DNA of 64,000 bases, taken from Streptosporangium nondiastaticum (GTDB lineage: Bacteria > Actinomycetota > Actinomycetes > Streptomycetales > Streptomycetaceae). The stretch covers positions 1 to 64,000 of the forward strand of contig NZ_PXWG01000010.1 in the NCBI RefSeq assembly GCF_003011965.1, written 5' to 3'. The notes below the pieces were generated by a model. It was not told the DNA's origin. It was given only the letters and a program-made list of their open reading frames with translations, and did not search any database. Made by a program: the position numbers and the translations under genes. Shown piece after piece: positions 16,225-25,299 of this stretch (its first letter is position 1; the number at the start of each line of letters is the position of its first letter).

Positions 16225-18237
16225 TTGTCTCCTTCACCCCGGTCCGAATCGCCCCGGCCCGAACACCTCGGCACCCGCTCCGGCCCGGACGGCACCGCCC
16301 GCGCCGCAAACGCCGACAGCGCGGACACCCCGGCCCACTCCCACCCCGCGGACACCACTGACCGCCCCACGCGCCCCGCCCGCCCCGACGGCTCGGACTG
16401 GTCGCTCGCGGGGGCCCGCCTGCTCGCCAAGATGCTCGGCGAGCTCAGCTACGAGGGCGTGCTCAGCCCCGAGCCGGACGACACCCCCGAGCCGGACGAC
16501 ACCCCCGAGCCGGACGACACGCCGGAGCCGGACGACGCCCTGCCCGAGCCGCCGGACACGCTGCCCGGGCGTCCGGACGGCACCCCGGCGGTCCAGGGGC
16601 CCGCCGCTGCGTACCGGCTGCCGTTAACGGACGACGTCACCTGCTGCTTCCGCGCCCGCCGGGGCGCCTACGGCCACTGGCGCGTCGACCCCGACTCCGT
16701 CACCCCCTTCCAGGACCCCCTCCGCTTCCTCGCCCTCGCCCACGACACCGTGCTCGGCCTGTCCGGCGACACCACCGGCCACCTGCTCAGGGAACTGCTC
16801 GCCACCCTCGCCGCCGACACCCGCCTCCAAGCGGGCGCCCTCAGCGCGGCGGACCTCGCCGACCTCGACTACGCCGCGCTGGAAGGCCACCAGACCGGCC
16901 ACCCCTGGCTCATCGCCAACAAGGGCCGGCTCGGCTTCTCCGCCTCCGACGCCGCCCTGTGGGCCCCGGAGGCCCGCATCCCGCGCCGCCTGCCCTGGAT
17001 CGCCGTCCATCGCGACCTCGCGCACTACCGGGCCGTCCCCGCACTCGCCACCCCCGAACGCCTCTACGCCGAAGAGCTCGCCCCCGGCACCCGGGCCGCC
17101 TTCGCCCGCACCGTCGCCGACCACGGGCGCGACCCCGCCGGCTACCTCTGGCTCCCCGTCCACCCCTGGCAGTGGGACGAGACCGTGGCCCCCCTCTTCG
17201 CGCCCAGCCTCGCCGACGGATCCATCATCCTCCTGCCCACTGACAACGACCTCCGGCTCCCGCAGCAGTCCGTGCGTACCTTCCTCAACACCAGCCGCCC
17301 GGACGCCCGGACCGTGAAGCTCCCGCTGTCGGTCCTCAACACCCTCGTCTGGCGCGGCCTGCCCACCGAGCGCACCCTCGCCGCCCCCGCCGTCACCGCT
17401 TGGGTCCAGGCCCTCCGGGACGAGGACGACTTCCTCCGCGACGAGACCCGGGTGATCCTCCTCGGCGAGACCGCCTCCGTGACCGTCGAGCACCCCCTCT
17501 ACGACCGGCTGCCCGGCGTCCCCTACCAGTACAAGGAACTGCTCGGCTGCATCTGGCGCGAGCCTCTCGGCCCCGCCCTCGCCCCCGGCGAGCGCGCCCG
17601 CACCCTCGCGGCCCTGCTGCACACCGACCCCGCCGGCCGCTCCTTCACCGCCGAGCTCGTCCGCCGCTCCGGCCTGGCCCCGGCCGACTGGCTGTGCCGG
17701 CTCTTCGCCGCGCTGCTCCCGCCGCTGCTGCGCTTCCTCTACCGCTACGGCACCGTCTTCTCCCCGCACGGCGAGAACGCCATCGTCGTCTTCGACGACA
17801 ACGACGTCCCCACCCGCCTCGCCGTCAAGGACTTCGTCGACGACATCAACATCAGCGCCGTGCCGCTGCCCGAGCACGGCTCCATGCCCGCCGACGTACG
17901 GGAGGTGCTGCTCACCGAACCGCCCGGCTTCCTCACCCAGTTCATCCACTCCGGCCTCTTCGTCGGCGTCTTCCGCTATCTCGCGCCGCTGTGCGAGGAA
18001 CAACTCGGCGTGCCCGAAGCGGCCTTCTGGTCGCTCGTCCGGGCGGAGATCGTGCGGCACCACGAGCGCTTCCCGCGGATGAAGGACCGCTACGAGACCT
18101 TCGACCTGCTCACCCCGCGGATCGAGCGCCTCTGCCTCAACCGCAACCGTCTGCACCTCGACGGCTACCGCGACCGCCCGGAGCGCCCGCACGCGGCCGT
18201 CCACGGCACCGTGCCCAATCCGCTGCACATTCCGTGA
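16225..18237 (+). CDS. IucA/IucC-family siderophore synthetase (second copy)
   Basis: The second NIS synthetase, about 670 residues, from TTG 16225 with GAGGAG 5 nt upstream. The family core begins near residue 130 and shows LPVHPWQWDE, RTFLNTSRPDARTVKLPLS, HGENAIVVFDDNDVPTRL and KDFVDDINIS. Two different synthetases suggest two successive amide bonds on a citrate core. The N-terminal 120 residues are low-complexity and carry a PEPDDT unit repeated about four times from an 18-bp DNA repeat. It ends the operon; a helicase gene follows 43 bp downstream. Confidence 0.9.
   Translation: MSPSPRSESPRPEHLGTRSGPDGTARAANADSADTPAHSHPADTTDRPTRPARPDGSDWSLAGARLLAKMLGELSYEGVLSPEPDDTPEPDDTPEPDDTPEPDDALPEPPDTLPGRPDGTPAVQGPAAAYRLPLTDDVTCCFRARRGAYGHWRVDPDSVTPFQDPLRFLALAHDTVLGLSGDTTGHLLRELLATLAADTRLQAGALSAADLADLDYAALEGHQTGHPWLIANKGRLGFSASDAALWAPEARIPRRLPWIAVHRDLAHYRAVPALATPERLYAEELAPGTRAAFARTVADHGRDPAGYLWLPVHPWQWDETVAPLFAPSLADGSIILLPTDNDLRLPQQSVRTFLNTSRPDARTVKLPLSVLNTLVWRGLPTERTLAAPAVTAWVQALRDEDDFLRDETRVILLGETASVTVEHPLYDRLPGVPYQYKELLGCIWREPLGPALAPGERARTLAALLHTDPAGRSFTAELVRRSGLAPADWLCRLFAALLPPLLRFLYRYGTVFSPHGENAIVVFDDNDVPTRLAVKDFVDDINISAVPLPEHGSMPADVREVLLTEPPGFLTQFIHSGLFVGVFRYLAPLCEEQLGVPEAAFWSLVRAEIVRHHERFPRMKDRYETFDLLTPRIERLCLNRNRLHLDGYRDRPERPHAAVHGTVPNPLHIP
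16471..16542 (+). repeat. 18-bp in-frame minisatellite (PEPDDT repeats)
   Basis: The unit GAGCCGGACGACACCCCC occurs at 16471, 16489 and, with small changes, at 16507 and 16525. It encodes a run of Glu-Pro-Asp-Asp-Thr-Pro units in the second synthetase. It is in frame, so copy number could vary without breaking the gene. Confidence 0.85.
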
Positions 18238-18280
18238 CGGCGCCGTCGATGTCAGTGCCGCCCCTTAGGGTGGAAGAGCT

Positions 18281-20260
18281 ATGACTGCCTCCTCCTCGCC
18301 CTCCCTCGCCGACCTGCTGCACGCCGCCGTCACCGCCGTCGGCGGCACCGAGCGGCCCGGCCAGGTCACCATGGCCGAAGCCGTCGCCGAAGCCGTCGAC
18401 GGCAATTCCCATCTGCTCGTCCAGGCCGGCACCGGCACCGGCAAGTCCCTCGGCTATCTGGTGCCGGCCCTGGCCCACGGCGAGCGCGTGGTGGTGGCCA
18501 CGGCGACGCTGGCGCTCCAGCGCCAGCTCGTGGAGCGCGATCTTCCGCGGACGGTGGACGCCCTGCAGCCGCAGCTGCGCCGCCGCCCCCAGTTCGCCAT
18601 GCTCAAGGGCCGGTCCAATTACCTGTGCCTGCACCGGCTGCACGAGGGGGTGCCCCAGGACGAGGAGGAGGGGCTCTTCGACCCCTTCGAGGCGGCGGCG
18701 CCCTCCAGCAAGCTCGGCAAGGACCTGCTGCGCCTGCGCGACTGGTCCGACGAGACGGAGACCGGTGATCGCGACGACCTCACGCCCGGTGTCTCCGACC
18801 GCGCCTGGTCCCAGGTGTCGGTCACGTCCCGCGAGTGCCTCGGCGCCTCGAAGTGCGCGTACGGCGCGGAGTGCTTCGCCGAGGCGGCCCGGGAGCGGGC
18901 CAAGCTCGCCGACGTGGTGGTCACCAACCACGCCCTGCTGGCCATCGACGCCATCGAGGGCGCCCCGGTGCTGCCGAGCCATGAGGTCCTGATCGTCGAC
19001 GAGGCCCATGAGCTGGTTTCCCGGGTCACCGGCGTCGCCACCGGCGAGCTCACCCCCGGCCAGGTCAACCGCGCCGTGCGGCGCGCGGCCAAGCTGGTCG
19101 ACGAGAAGGCCGCGGATGCCCTGCAGACCGCCGCGGAGAGCTTCGAGCGCCTGATGGAGCTCGCCCTCCCGGGCCGTCTGGAAGAGCTCCCCGATGATCT
19201 CGAGTACGCCCTGATGGCGCTGCGCGACGCCGCCCGCACGGTCATCTCGTCCATCGGCAACACCCGCGACAAGTCCGTCCAGGACGAGGACGCTGTCCGC
19301 AAGCAGGCCCTGGCCTCCGTGGAGAACATCCACGCGGTCGCCGAGCGCATCGTGGAGGGCTCCGAGTACGACGTCGTGTGGTACGAGCGGCACGACCGTT
19401 TCGGGGCCTCGCTCCGGGTGGCCCCGCTCTCGGTCTCCGGGCTGCTGCGCGAGAAGCTCTTCAGCGAGCGGTCCGTGGTGCTCACCTCGGCCACGCTCAA
19501 GCTGGGTGGTGACTTCAACGGCGTCGCCGCGTCCCTGGGCCTGGCCCCCGAAGGCGCCGGCGGCGCGGACAGCCCGGAGTGGAAGGGCGTCGACGTCGGC
19601 TCGCCGTTCGACTATCCCAAGCAGGGCATCCTCTACGTCGCCCGGCATCTGTCCCAGCCCGGCCGGGAGGGCAGCCGTACGGACATGCTCGACGAGCTGG
19701 CCGAGCTGGTGGAGGCCGCCGGCGGCCGGACCCTGGGCCTGTTCTCCTCGATGCGCGCCGCTCAGGCCGCGGCCGAGGCGCTGCGCGGCAGGCTCGACGT
19801 GCCGATCCTCCTCCAGGGCGAGGAAACGCTCGGCGAGCTGATCCGGAACTTCGCCGCCGACCCCCGTACGTGCCTGTTCGGCACGCTGTCGCTGTGGCAG
19901 GGCGTCGATGTGCCGGGGCCGAGCTGCCAGCTGGTGGTCATGGATCGCGTGCCCTTCCCGCGCCCGGACGATCCGCTGATGAGCGCCCGGCAGAAGGCCG
20001 TGGAGGAGGCGGGCGGCAACGGCTTCATGGCGGTGGCGGCCACGCACGCCGCGCTGCTGATGGCGCAGGGCGCCGGCCGGCTCGTCCGGGCCTCGGGGGA
20101 CCGCGGTGTGGTCGCCGTACTCGACCCCCGGCTGGCCACGGCCCGCTACGGCGGCTTCCTGCGCTCGTCACTGCCGGACTTCTGGTACACCACGGACCGT
20201 AACCAGGTGCGGCGCTCGCTGGCGGCGATCGACGGGGCGGCGAAGGCGGAGGGCCGATAG
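18281..20260 (+). CDS. DinG/XPD-type ATP-dependent DNA helicase
   Basis: A 659-residue superfamily 2 helicase. Walker A is AGTGTGKSLGY, Walker B is VDEAHEL, and four cysteines (NYLCLHR, then ECLGASKC and AEC) sit where XPD/DinG proteins hold a 4Fe-4S cluster. The C-terminal motifs WQGVDVPG and QGAGRLVR complete the motor. Such helicases unwind 5' to 3' and act on R-loops and damaged DNA. The start at ATG 18281 is preceded by GGAAGAG, with TAGGGT as a possible -10 further up. It is convergent with lexA. I see no SOS box in its short upstream region. Confidence 0.92.
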   Translation: MTASSSPSLADLLHAAVTAVGGTERPGQVTMAEAVAEAVDGNSHLLVQAGTGTGKSLGYLVPALAHGERVVVATATLALQRQLVERDLPRTVDALQPQLRRRPQFAMLKGRSNYLCLHRLHEGVPQDEEEGLFDPFEAAAPSSKLGKDLLRLRDWSDETETGDRDDLTPGVSDRAWSQVSVTSRECLGASKCAYGAECFAEAARERAKLADVVVTNHALLAIDAIEGAPVLPSHEVLIVDEAHELVSRVTGVATGELTPGQVNRAVRRAAKLVDEKAADALQTAAESFERLMELALPGRLEELPDDLEYALMALRDAARTVISSIGNTRDKSVQDEDAVRKQALASVENIHAVAERIVEGSEYDVVWYERHDRFGASLRVAPLSVSGLLREKLFSERSVVLTSATLKLGGDFNGVAASLGLAPEGAGGADSPEWKGVDVGSPFDYPKQGILYVARHLSQPGREGSRTDMLDELAELVEAAGGRTLGLFSSMRAAQAAAEALRGRLDVPILLQGEETLGELIRNFAADPRTCLFGTLSLWQGVDVPGPSCQLVVMDRVPFPRPDDPLMSARQKAVEEAGGNGFMAVAATHAALLMAQGAGRLVRASGDRGVVAVLDPRLATARYGGFLRSSLPDFWYTTDRNQVRRSLAAIDGAAKAEGR

Positions 20261-20331
20261 ACGAGGGCCGATAGACACTGCGGGCCCGCTTCCGCCGGGC
20301 CCCAGGACGTAAGACCCCACGGCATAAAAGA

Positions 20332-20362
20332 GCCCCGGAACCGGCGCAGGTGGTTCCGGGGC
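20332..20362. terminator. Hairpin terminator between the helicase gene and lexA
   Basis: An 11-bp perfect stem (GCCCCGGAACC with its complement) around a 9-base loop lies between the two convergent genes. Confidence 0.7.
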
Positions 20363-20383
20363 CCGGCCTTGCGGCCTGCGCCT

Positions 20384-21169
20384 TCAGACGCGGCGCAGCA
20401 CCGCCACGACCTTGCCGAGGATGGTGGCCTCGTCGCCAGGGATCGGCTGGTAGGCGGCGTTGTGCGGCAGCAGCCACACATGGCCGTCCTCGCGCTTGAA
20501 GCGCTTGACCGTGGCCTCCCCGTCGAGCATGGCGGCCACGATGTCGCCGTTCTCCGCGACGGGCTGACGGCGGACCGTCACCCAGTCGCCGTCGCAGATG
20601 GCGGCCTCGATCATGGAGTCGCCGACGACCTTCAGGACGAACAGCTCGCCGTCGCCCACCAGTTGGCGGGGGAGCGGGAAGACGTCCTCGACGGACTCCT
20701 CGGCGAGGATCGGACCGCCCGCGGCGATCCGGCCGACCAGCGGCACGTAGGACGCGGCGGGCTTGCCGGTGGTGTCCGTGGGCTGCGAGCTGGGCTGGTC
20801 GGAGCCGCGGACCTCGTAGGCCCGGGGGCGGTGCGGATCCCGGCGCAGGAAGCCCTTGCGCTCCAGCGCCATGAGCTGGTGCGCCACCGAGGAAGTGCTC
20901 GACAGCCCGACCGCCTGGCCGATCTCCCGCATGGAGGGTGGGTAGCCCCGGCGCTGGACGGAATCCCGGATCACTTCGATGACCCGCCGCTGGCGGTCGG
21001 TGAGGCCCGAGCTGTCAGCCCGGATGCCTGGAGGTCGTCCCGGGAGGGCCCGAGCGGGCTTCTGCCCCTCGGAGCTCATGGCTGCGTCATTCATCGGGTG
21101 TGCCTGGTCGAGTCGGTTCTGGGAGCGGTCCTGGGCGGTGATTGTGGCGCTGTCTGCGGTGGTGGTCAC
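20384..21169 (-). CDS. lexA: SOS repressor LexA
   Basis: LexA represses DNA damage genes and cleaves itself when RecA is activated. The 261-residue protein from GTG 21169 has an N-terminal winged helix ([17 protein letters not shown], then [13 protein letters not shown]), the cleavage site Ala150-Gly151 in GRIAAGGP, and the Ser185/Lys222 dyad in VGDSM and TVKRF, spaced 37 residues as in E. coli. An upstream in-frame ATG would add 58 residues over the promoter and is rejected. An SOS box lies about 63 nt upstream, so the gene should repress itself. Confidence 0.96.
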   Translation of the reverse strand: MTTTADSATITAQDRSQNRLDQAHPMNDAAMSSEGQKPARALPGRPPGIRADSSGLTDRQRRVIEVIRDSVQRRGYPPSMREIGQAVGLSSTSSVAHQLMALERKGFLRRDPHRPRAYEVRGSDQPSSQPTDTTGKPAASYVPLVGRIAAGGPILAEESVEDVFPLPRQLVGDGELFVLKVVGDSMIEAAICDGDWVTVRRQPVAENGDIVAAMLDGEATVKRFKREDGHVWLLPHNAAYQPIPGDEATILGKVVAVLRRV

Positions 21170-21205
21170 GTCGGCCCCTCTCGAGATGTTCTCCCTAGCT
21201 GGACA

Positions 21206-21211
21206 ACGGTA
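21206..21211 (-). promoter_or_regulatory. Candidate lexA -10 box (TACCGT)
   Basis: On the minus strand TACCGT lies about 37 nt before the lexA GTG, and the SOS box covers the corresponding -35 position. This fits promoter occlusion by LexA. Confidence 0.4.
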
Positions 21212-21231
21212 GTTGCTTTCGAAAGGTTGCG

Positions 21232-21247
21232 CCAAACACACGTTCGA
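21232..21247 (-). promoter_or_regulatory. LexA-binding SOS box of lexA
   Basis: The minus strand reads TCGAACGTGTGTTTGG, matching the actinobacterial SOS consensus TCGAAC-N4-GTTCGA at 10 of 12 defined positions. It lies about 63 nt upstream of the lexA start. Confidence 0.75.
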
Positions 21248-21522
21248 GTGAAATATCGAAGTTTGCCTGACGTGATCAAGGTCGAGGGTGTACGGCTGAA
21301 GATCAATTCGGACAATTACGGTACCCTTCGGTGCGAAGCGCACCGGGTGGGCTCCGGGGCCCTGCGGGCCCCGCGCAGGGCCGGCCGCGGCGGACCGGAG
21401 ACCTCCGCGAACGGCTCCAGTCTGTCATCAAAGCCCCCGTGCTCCTGCGGCAGGGGCGGCTCGCGTAGGCTCGTGAGCGGTCTTCGCGGCCGCGACACGC
21501 GTCCGGCACGGTTCACCGCACG

Positions 21523-21538
21523 GCACCAGATCTAGTGG
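21523..21538 (+). promoter_or_regulatory. NrdR box 1 (candidate)
   Basis: GCACCAGATCTAGTGG resembles the NrdR consensus ACACWATATATWGTGT and is a near-palindrome. It lies 168 bp before nrdR. Confidence 0.55.
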
Positions 21539-21554
21539 TTTGATTGGCGGAAGC

Positions 21555-21570
21555 CGCCCACAGGTTGTGG
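21555..21570 (+). promoter_or_regulatory. NrdR box 2 (candidate)
   Basis: CGCCCACAGGTTGTGG shares 9 of 16 positions with box 1 and begins 32 bp later, about three helical turns, which is the paired arrangement known for NrdR sites. Confidence 0.45.
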
Positions 21571-21705
21571 TCGAGGGGCGTCGCCGGTCATTTGCGGGCG
21601 CCGTCATCGCCTATGCTGGGGGCTGCTTCGCAAGGCCCCCGTTCGGGGGTCCGCCGAGGCTGAAGATCGTGCACAGTCCTACGAGGGTGAGGAGGGTGGA
21701 GAGCC

Positions 21706-22218
21706 ATGCACTGCCCCTTCTGCAGGCACCCCGACAGTCGCGTCGTCGACAGCCGGACCACCGATGACGGCTGCTCGATCCGGCGCCGGCGCCAGTGCCC
21801 CGACTGCTCCCGTCGTTTCACGACCGTGGAGACCGCGTCGCTGATGGTGATCAAGCGGAGCGGGGTCACCGAGCCCTTCAGCCGCACCAAGGTCATCTCC
21901 GGAGTGCGCAAGGCGTGCCAGGGCCGCCCGGTCACCGAGGACGCCCTGGCCCAGCTCGGCCAGCGGGTCGAGGAGGCGGTGCGCGCCACGGGCAGCGCCG
22001 AGCTCTCCACCCATGACGTGGGTCTCGCCATACTCGGCCCCCTCCGGGATCTCGACCTCGTCGCGTATCTCCGGTTCGCGTCCGTGTACCAGGCGTTCGA
22101 CTCGCTCGAGGACTTCGAGGCCGCCGTCGCGGAGCTCCGCGAGCAGCGGTCCGCCGCGACCGCCGGCGACGGCGCCGAGGACTCCCGGGTCCCCGCGCCC
22201 AGCACGGCCGCCGAGTAG
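21706..22218 (+). CDS. nrdR: Ribonucleotide reductase repressor NrdR
   Basis: NrdR senses ATP/dATP through an ATP-cone and represses ribonucleotide reductase genes. The 170-residue protein has the N-terminal zinc ribbon (CPFC at 3-6, CPDC at 31-34) and the cone motifs [21 protein letters not shown] and [11 protein letters not shown]. The tail after residue 145 is Ala/Glu-rich. The ATG at 21706 follows a GGAGG-rich stretch. Two NrdR-like boxes upstream suggest autoregulation together with nrdJ, which starts 112 bp downstream on the same strand. Confidence 0.96.
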   Translation: MHCPFCRHPDSRVVDSRTTDDGCSIRRRRQCPDCSRRFTTVETASLMVIKRSGVTEPFSRTKVISGVRKACQGRPVTEDALAQLGQRVEEAVRATGSAELSTHDVGLAILGPLRDLDLVAYLRFASVYQAFDSLEDFEAAVAELREQRSAATAGDGAEDSRVPAPSTAAE

Positions 22219-22330
22219 CCGCGGCCATCACAGACCTGCCCGGTGCGCCGCGCGCCCGGGCGAAGACAGACATAGCGCGCCACGGAAGAAATAGGCGCAT
22301 TAGGGCGTTTTGCCCGTAGAGGGAGGCGGC

Positions 22331-25192
22331 ATGACCGAGACGACGAGCGGCCCGGCACGAGGTTCCCGCTCCAAGGGGAACAAGGGCGGCAAGGGTCTGC
22401 GCATCGAACGCATCCACACCACCCCCGGTGTCCACCCGTACGACGAGGTCGTGTGGGAGCGTCGTGACGTCGTCATGACCAACTGGCGCGACGGCTCGAT
22501 CAACTTCGAGCAGCGCGGCGTGGAGTTCCCCGACTTCTGGTCGGTGAACGCGGTCAACATCGTCACGAGCAAGTACTTCCGCGGCGCGACGGGTTCGCCC
22601 GAGCGGGAGTCCAGCCTCCGCCAGCTCATCGACCGCGTCGTGCTGACCTACCGCAAGGCGGGCGAGGAGCACGGCTACTTCGCCTCCCCGGCGGACGCCG
22701 AGATCTTCGAGCACGAGCTGACCCACGCCCTGCTGCACCAGGTGTTCAGCTTCAACTCCCCGGTCTGGTTCAACGTCGGCACCAAGCAGCCGCAGCAGGT
22801 CTCCGCCTGCTTCATCCTCTCCGTCGACGACTCCATGGAGTCGATCCTCGACTGGTACAAGGAAGAGGGGATGATCTTCAAGGGCGGCTCCGGCGCCGGC
22901 CTGAACCTCTCCCGCATCCGCTCCTCCAAGGAGCTGCTCTCCTCCGGCGGCAACGCCTCCGGTCCGGTCTCCTTCATGCGCGGCGCCGACGCCTCCGCAG
23001 GAACGATCAAGTCCGGCGGTGCCACGCGCCGTGCGGCCAAGATGGTCGTCCTCGACGTCGACCACCCCGACGTCGAGGCCTTCATCGAGACCAAGGTGAA
23101 GGAGGAGGAGAAGGTCCGCGCCCTGCGCGACGCCGGCTTCGACATGGACCTGGGCGGCGATGACATCACCTCCGTCCAGTACCAGAACGCCAACAACTCC
23201 GTCCGCGTCAATGACGAGTTCATGAAGGCCGTCGAGACCGGCTCGAAGTTCGGGCTGCGCGCCCGGATGACCGGTGAGGTCATCGAGGAGATCGACGCCA
23301 AGGGCCTCTTCCGCAAGATGGCCGAGGCCGCGTGGGCCTGCGCCGACCCGGGCATCCAGTACGACGACACGATCAACCGCTGGCACACCTCGCCGGAGTC
23401 GGGCCGGATCACCGCGTCCAACCCGTGCAGCGAGTACATGCACCTGGACAACTCCTCGTGCAACCTCGCCTCCCTCAACCTCATGAAGTTCCTCCGCGAC
23501 GACGACCAGGGCAACCAGTCGTTCGACGCCGAGCGCTTCGCCAAGGTCGTCGAGCTGGTCATCACGGCGATGGACATCTCCATCTGCTTCGCCGACTTCC
23601 CGACCGAGAAGATCGGCGAGACCACCCGCGCCTTCCGCCAGCTGGGCATCGGCTACGCCAACCTCGGCGCCCTGCTGATGGCCACCGGCCACGCGTACGA
23701 CAGCGATGGCGGCCGCGCCCTCGCCGGTGCCATCACCTCCCTGATGACCGGCACCTCCTACAAGCGCTCCGCCGAGCTGGCCGCGGTCGTCGGCCCGTAC
23801 GACGGCTACGCCCGCAACGCCGACGCCCACAAGCGCGTCATGAAGCAGCACGCCGACGCCAACGGTGCCGCCCGGCGCATGGACGACCTCGACACCCCGG
23901 TGTGGGCCGCGGCGACCGAGGCCTGGCAGGACGTCATCCGCCTCGGCGAGAAGAACGGCTTCCGCAACGCCCAGGCGTCCGTCCTGGCGCCCACCGGCAC
24001 CATCGGCCTGATGATGGACTGCGACACCACGGGCGTCGAGCCGGACCTGGCCCTGGTCAAGTTCAAGAAGCTCGTCGGCGGCGGCTCGATGCAGATCGTG
24101 AACAACACGGTGCCGAAGGCGCTCAAGCGCCTGGGCTACCAGCCGGAGCAGGTCGAGGCGATCGTCGCCCACATCGCCGAGCACGGCAACGTGATCGACG
24201 CCCCGGGCCTCAAGGCCGAGCACTACGAGGTCTTCGACTGCGCCATGGGCGAGCGCGCGATCTCCGCCATGGGCCACGTGCGCATGATGGCCGCCGCGCA
24301 GCCGTTCCTCTCCGGCGCGATCTCCAAGACGGTGAACCTGCCGGAGTCGGCCACCGTCGAGGAGGTCGAGGAGGTCTACTACGAGGGCTGGAAGCTCGGC
24401 CTGAAGGCCCTCGCGATCTACCGCGACAACTGCAAGGTCGGCCAGCCGCTCTCCGCCAAGAAGAAGGAGGAGGCGAAGGCCCCCGAGGCCGCCCCCGCCG
24501 CGGAGAAGATCGTCGAGTACCGCCCCGTCCGCAAGCGCCTCCCCAAGGGCCGCCCGGGCATCACCACCTCCTTCACGGTGGGCGGCGCCGAGGGCTACAT
24601 GACCGCCAACTCCTACCCGGACGACGGTCTCGGCGAAGTCTTCCTGAAGATGTCCAAGCAGGGCTCGACCCTCGCGGGCATGATGGACGCCTTCTCCATC
24701 GCCGTCTCGGTCGGCCTGCAGTACGGCGTGCCGCTGGAGACGTACGTCTCGAAGTTCACCAACATGCGCTTCGAGCCGGCCGGCATGACGGACGACCCGG
24801 ACGTGCGGATGGCGCAGTCGATCGTCGACTACATCTTCCGCCGCCTGGCGCTGGACTTCCTGCCCTTCGAGACCCGCTCGGCACTCGGCATCCACTCCGC
24901 CGAAGAGCGTCAGCGTCACCTGGACACCGGCTCGTACGAGCCGACCGACGAGGACGTCGACGTGGAGGGCCTCGCCCAGTCCGCGCCGCGCCAGACCGAG
25001 GCCCCGAAGCCGGCCCAGCCGGCCGCCGCGGTCCCGGCCCCGAAGCAGGCCCACAACTCCACCGAGCTGGTGGAGATGCAGCTGGGCCTGAACGCGGACG
25101 CCCCGCTGTGCTTCTCCTGCGGCACGAAGATGCGCCGCGCGGGCAGCTGCTACCTCTGCGAGGGCTGCGGCTCGACCAGCGGCTGCAGCTGA
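22331..25192 (+). CDS. nrdJ: Class II (adenosylcobalamin) ribonucleotide reductase NrdJ
   Basis: NrdJ makes deoxyribonucleotides using coenzyme B12 and does not need oxygen. The 953-residue chain from ATG 22331 (GGGAGG upstream) shows FNSPVWFNVG, the cysteine in SACFILSVDDSMES, NPCSEYMHLDNSSCNLASLN and the C-terminal Cys cluster CFSCGTKMRRAGSCYLC, which probably serves as redox or metal site. Length and motifs fit the long actinobacterial NrdJ. It follows nrdR by 112 bp, too short for a B12 riboswitch, so regulation is probably by NrdR. Strong codon bias and a 40-bp terminator suggest high expression. Confidence 0.96.
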   Translation: MTETTSGPARGSRSKGNKGGKGLRIERIHTTPGVHPYDEVVWERRDVVMTNWRDGSINFEQRGVEFPDFWSVNAVNIVTSKYFRGATGSPERESSLRQLIDRVVLTYRKAGEEHGYFASPADAEIFEHELTHALLHQVFSFNSPVWFNVGTKQPQQVSACFILSVDDSMESILDWYKEEGMIFKGGSGAGLNLSRIRSSKELLSSGGNASGPVSFMRGADASAGTIKSGGATRRAAKMVVLDVDHPDVEAFIETKVKEEEKVRALRDAGFDMDLGGDDITSVQYQNANNSVRVNDEFMKAVETGSKFGLRARMTGEVIEEIDAKGLFRKMAEAAWACADPGIQYDDTINRWHTSPESGRITASNPCSEYMHLDNSSCNLASLNLMKFLRDDDQGNQSFDAERFAKVVELVITAMDISICFADFPTEKIGETTRAFRQLGIGYANLGALLMATGHAYDSDGGRALAGAITSLMTGTSYKRSAELAAVVGPYDGYARNADAHKRVMKQHADANGAARRMDDLDTPVWAAATEAWQDVIRLGEKNGFRNAQASVLAPTGTIGLMMDCDTTGVEPDLALVKFKKLVGGGSMQIVNNTVPKALKRLGYQPEQVEAIVAHIAEHGNVIDAPGLKAEHYEVFDCAMGERAISAMGHVRMMAAAQPFLSGAISKTVNLPESATVEEVEEVYYEGWKLGLKALAIYRDNCKVGQPLSAKKKEEAKAPEAAPAAEKIVEYRPVRKRLPKGRPGITTSFTVGGAEGYMTANSYPDDGLGEVFLKMSKQGSTLAGMMDAFSIAVSVGLQYGVPLETYVSKFTNMRFEPAGMTDDPDVRMAQSIVDYIFRRLALDFLPFETRSALGIHSAEERQRHLDTGSYEPTDEDVDVEGLAQSAPRQTEAPKPAQPAAAVPAPKQAHNSTELVEMQLGLNADAPLCFSCGTKMRRAGSCYLCEGCGSTSGCS

Positions 25193-25223
25193 TGCGGGTG
25201 CCGCCCGGCACTGAATAGCATCT

Positions 25224-25263
25224 GAAGGCGGTGGTCGGAGGAATTCCTCCGACCACCGCCTTC
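25224..25263. terminator. Bidirectional terminator, 40-bp perfect palindrome
   Basis: Two 18-base arms (left GAAGGCGGTGGTCGGAGG) flank AATT, giving a perfect 40-bp palindrome between nrdJ and the convergent NTF2-like gene. Confidence 0.85.
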
Positions 25264-25299
25264 GTCATGCCGCCTTCGTCATGCCCGCTTCGTCATGCC
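25258..25299. repeat. Three tandem 14-bp repeats (CTTCGTCATGC core)
   Basis: CTTCGTCATGC-type units begin at 25258, 25272 and 25286. The last unit includes the stop codon of the minus-strand NTF2-like gene, and the first overlaps the terminator arm. Confidence 0.7.

Larger units (their letters stand above)
21170..21705. other. lexA-nrdR divergent regulatory region
   Basis: A 536-bp region without a convincing gene. It holds the lexA SOS box and -10 near lexA, an AT-richer patch around 21290-21330, a GC-rich dyad near 21355-21385 and two NrdR-like boxes near nrdR. Confidence 0.7.

Noticed and set aside
18238-18280. SOS box for the DinG-like helicase
   Set aside because: The 43-bp upstream gap has no TCGAAC or GTTCGA half-site.
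22219-22330. B12 riboswitch upstream of nrdJ
   Set aside because: The gap is only 112 bp and I see no B12-box-like stretch. The known B12 riboswitch in Streptomyces reductase operons is upstream of a different operon.
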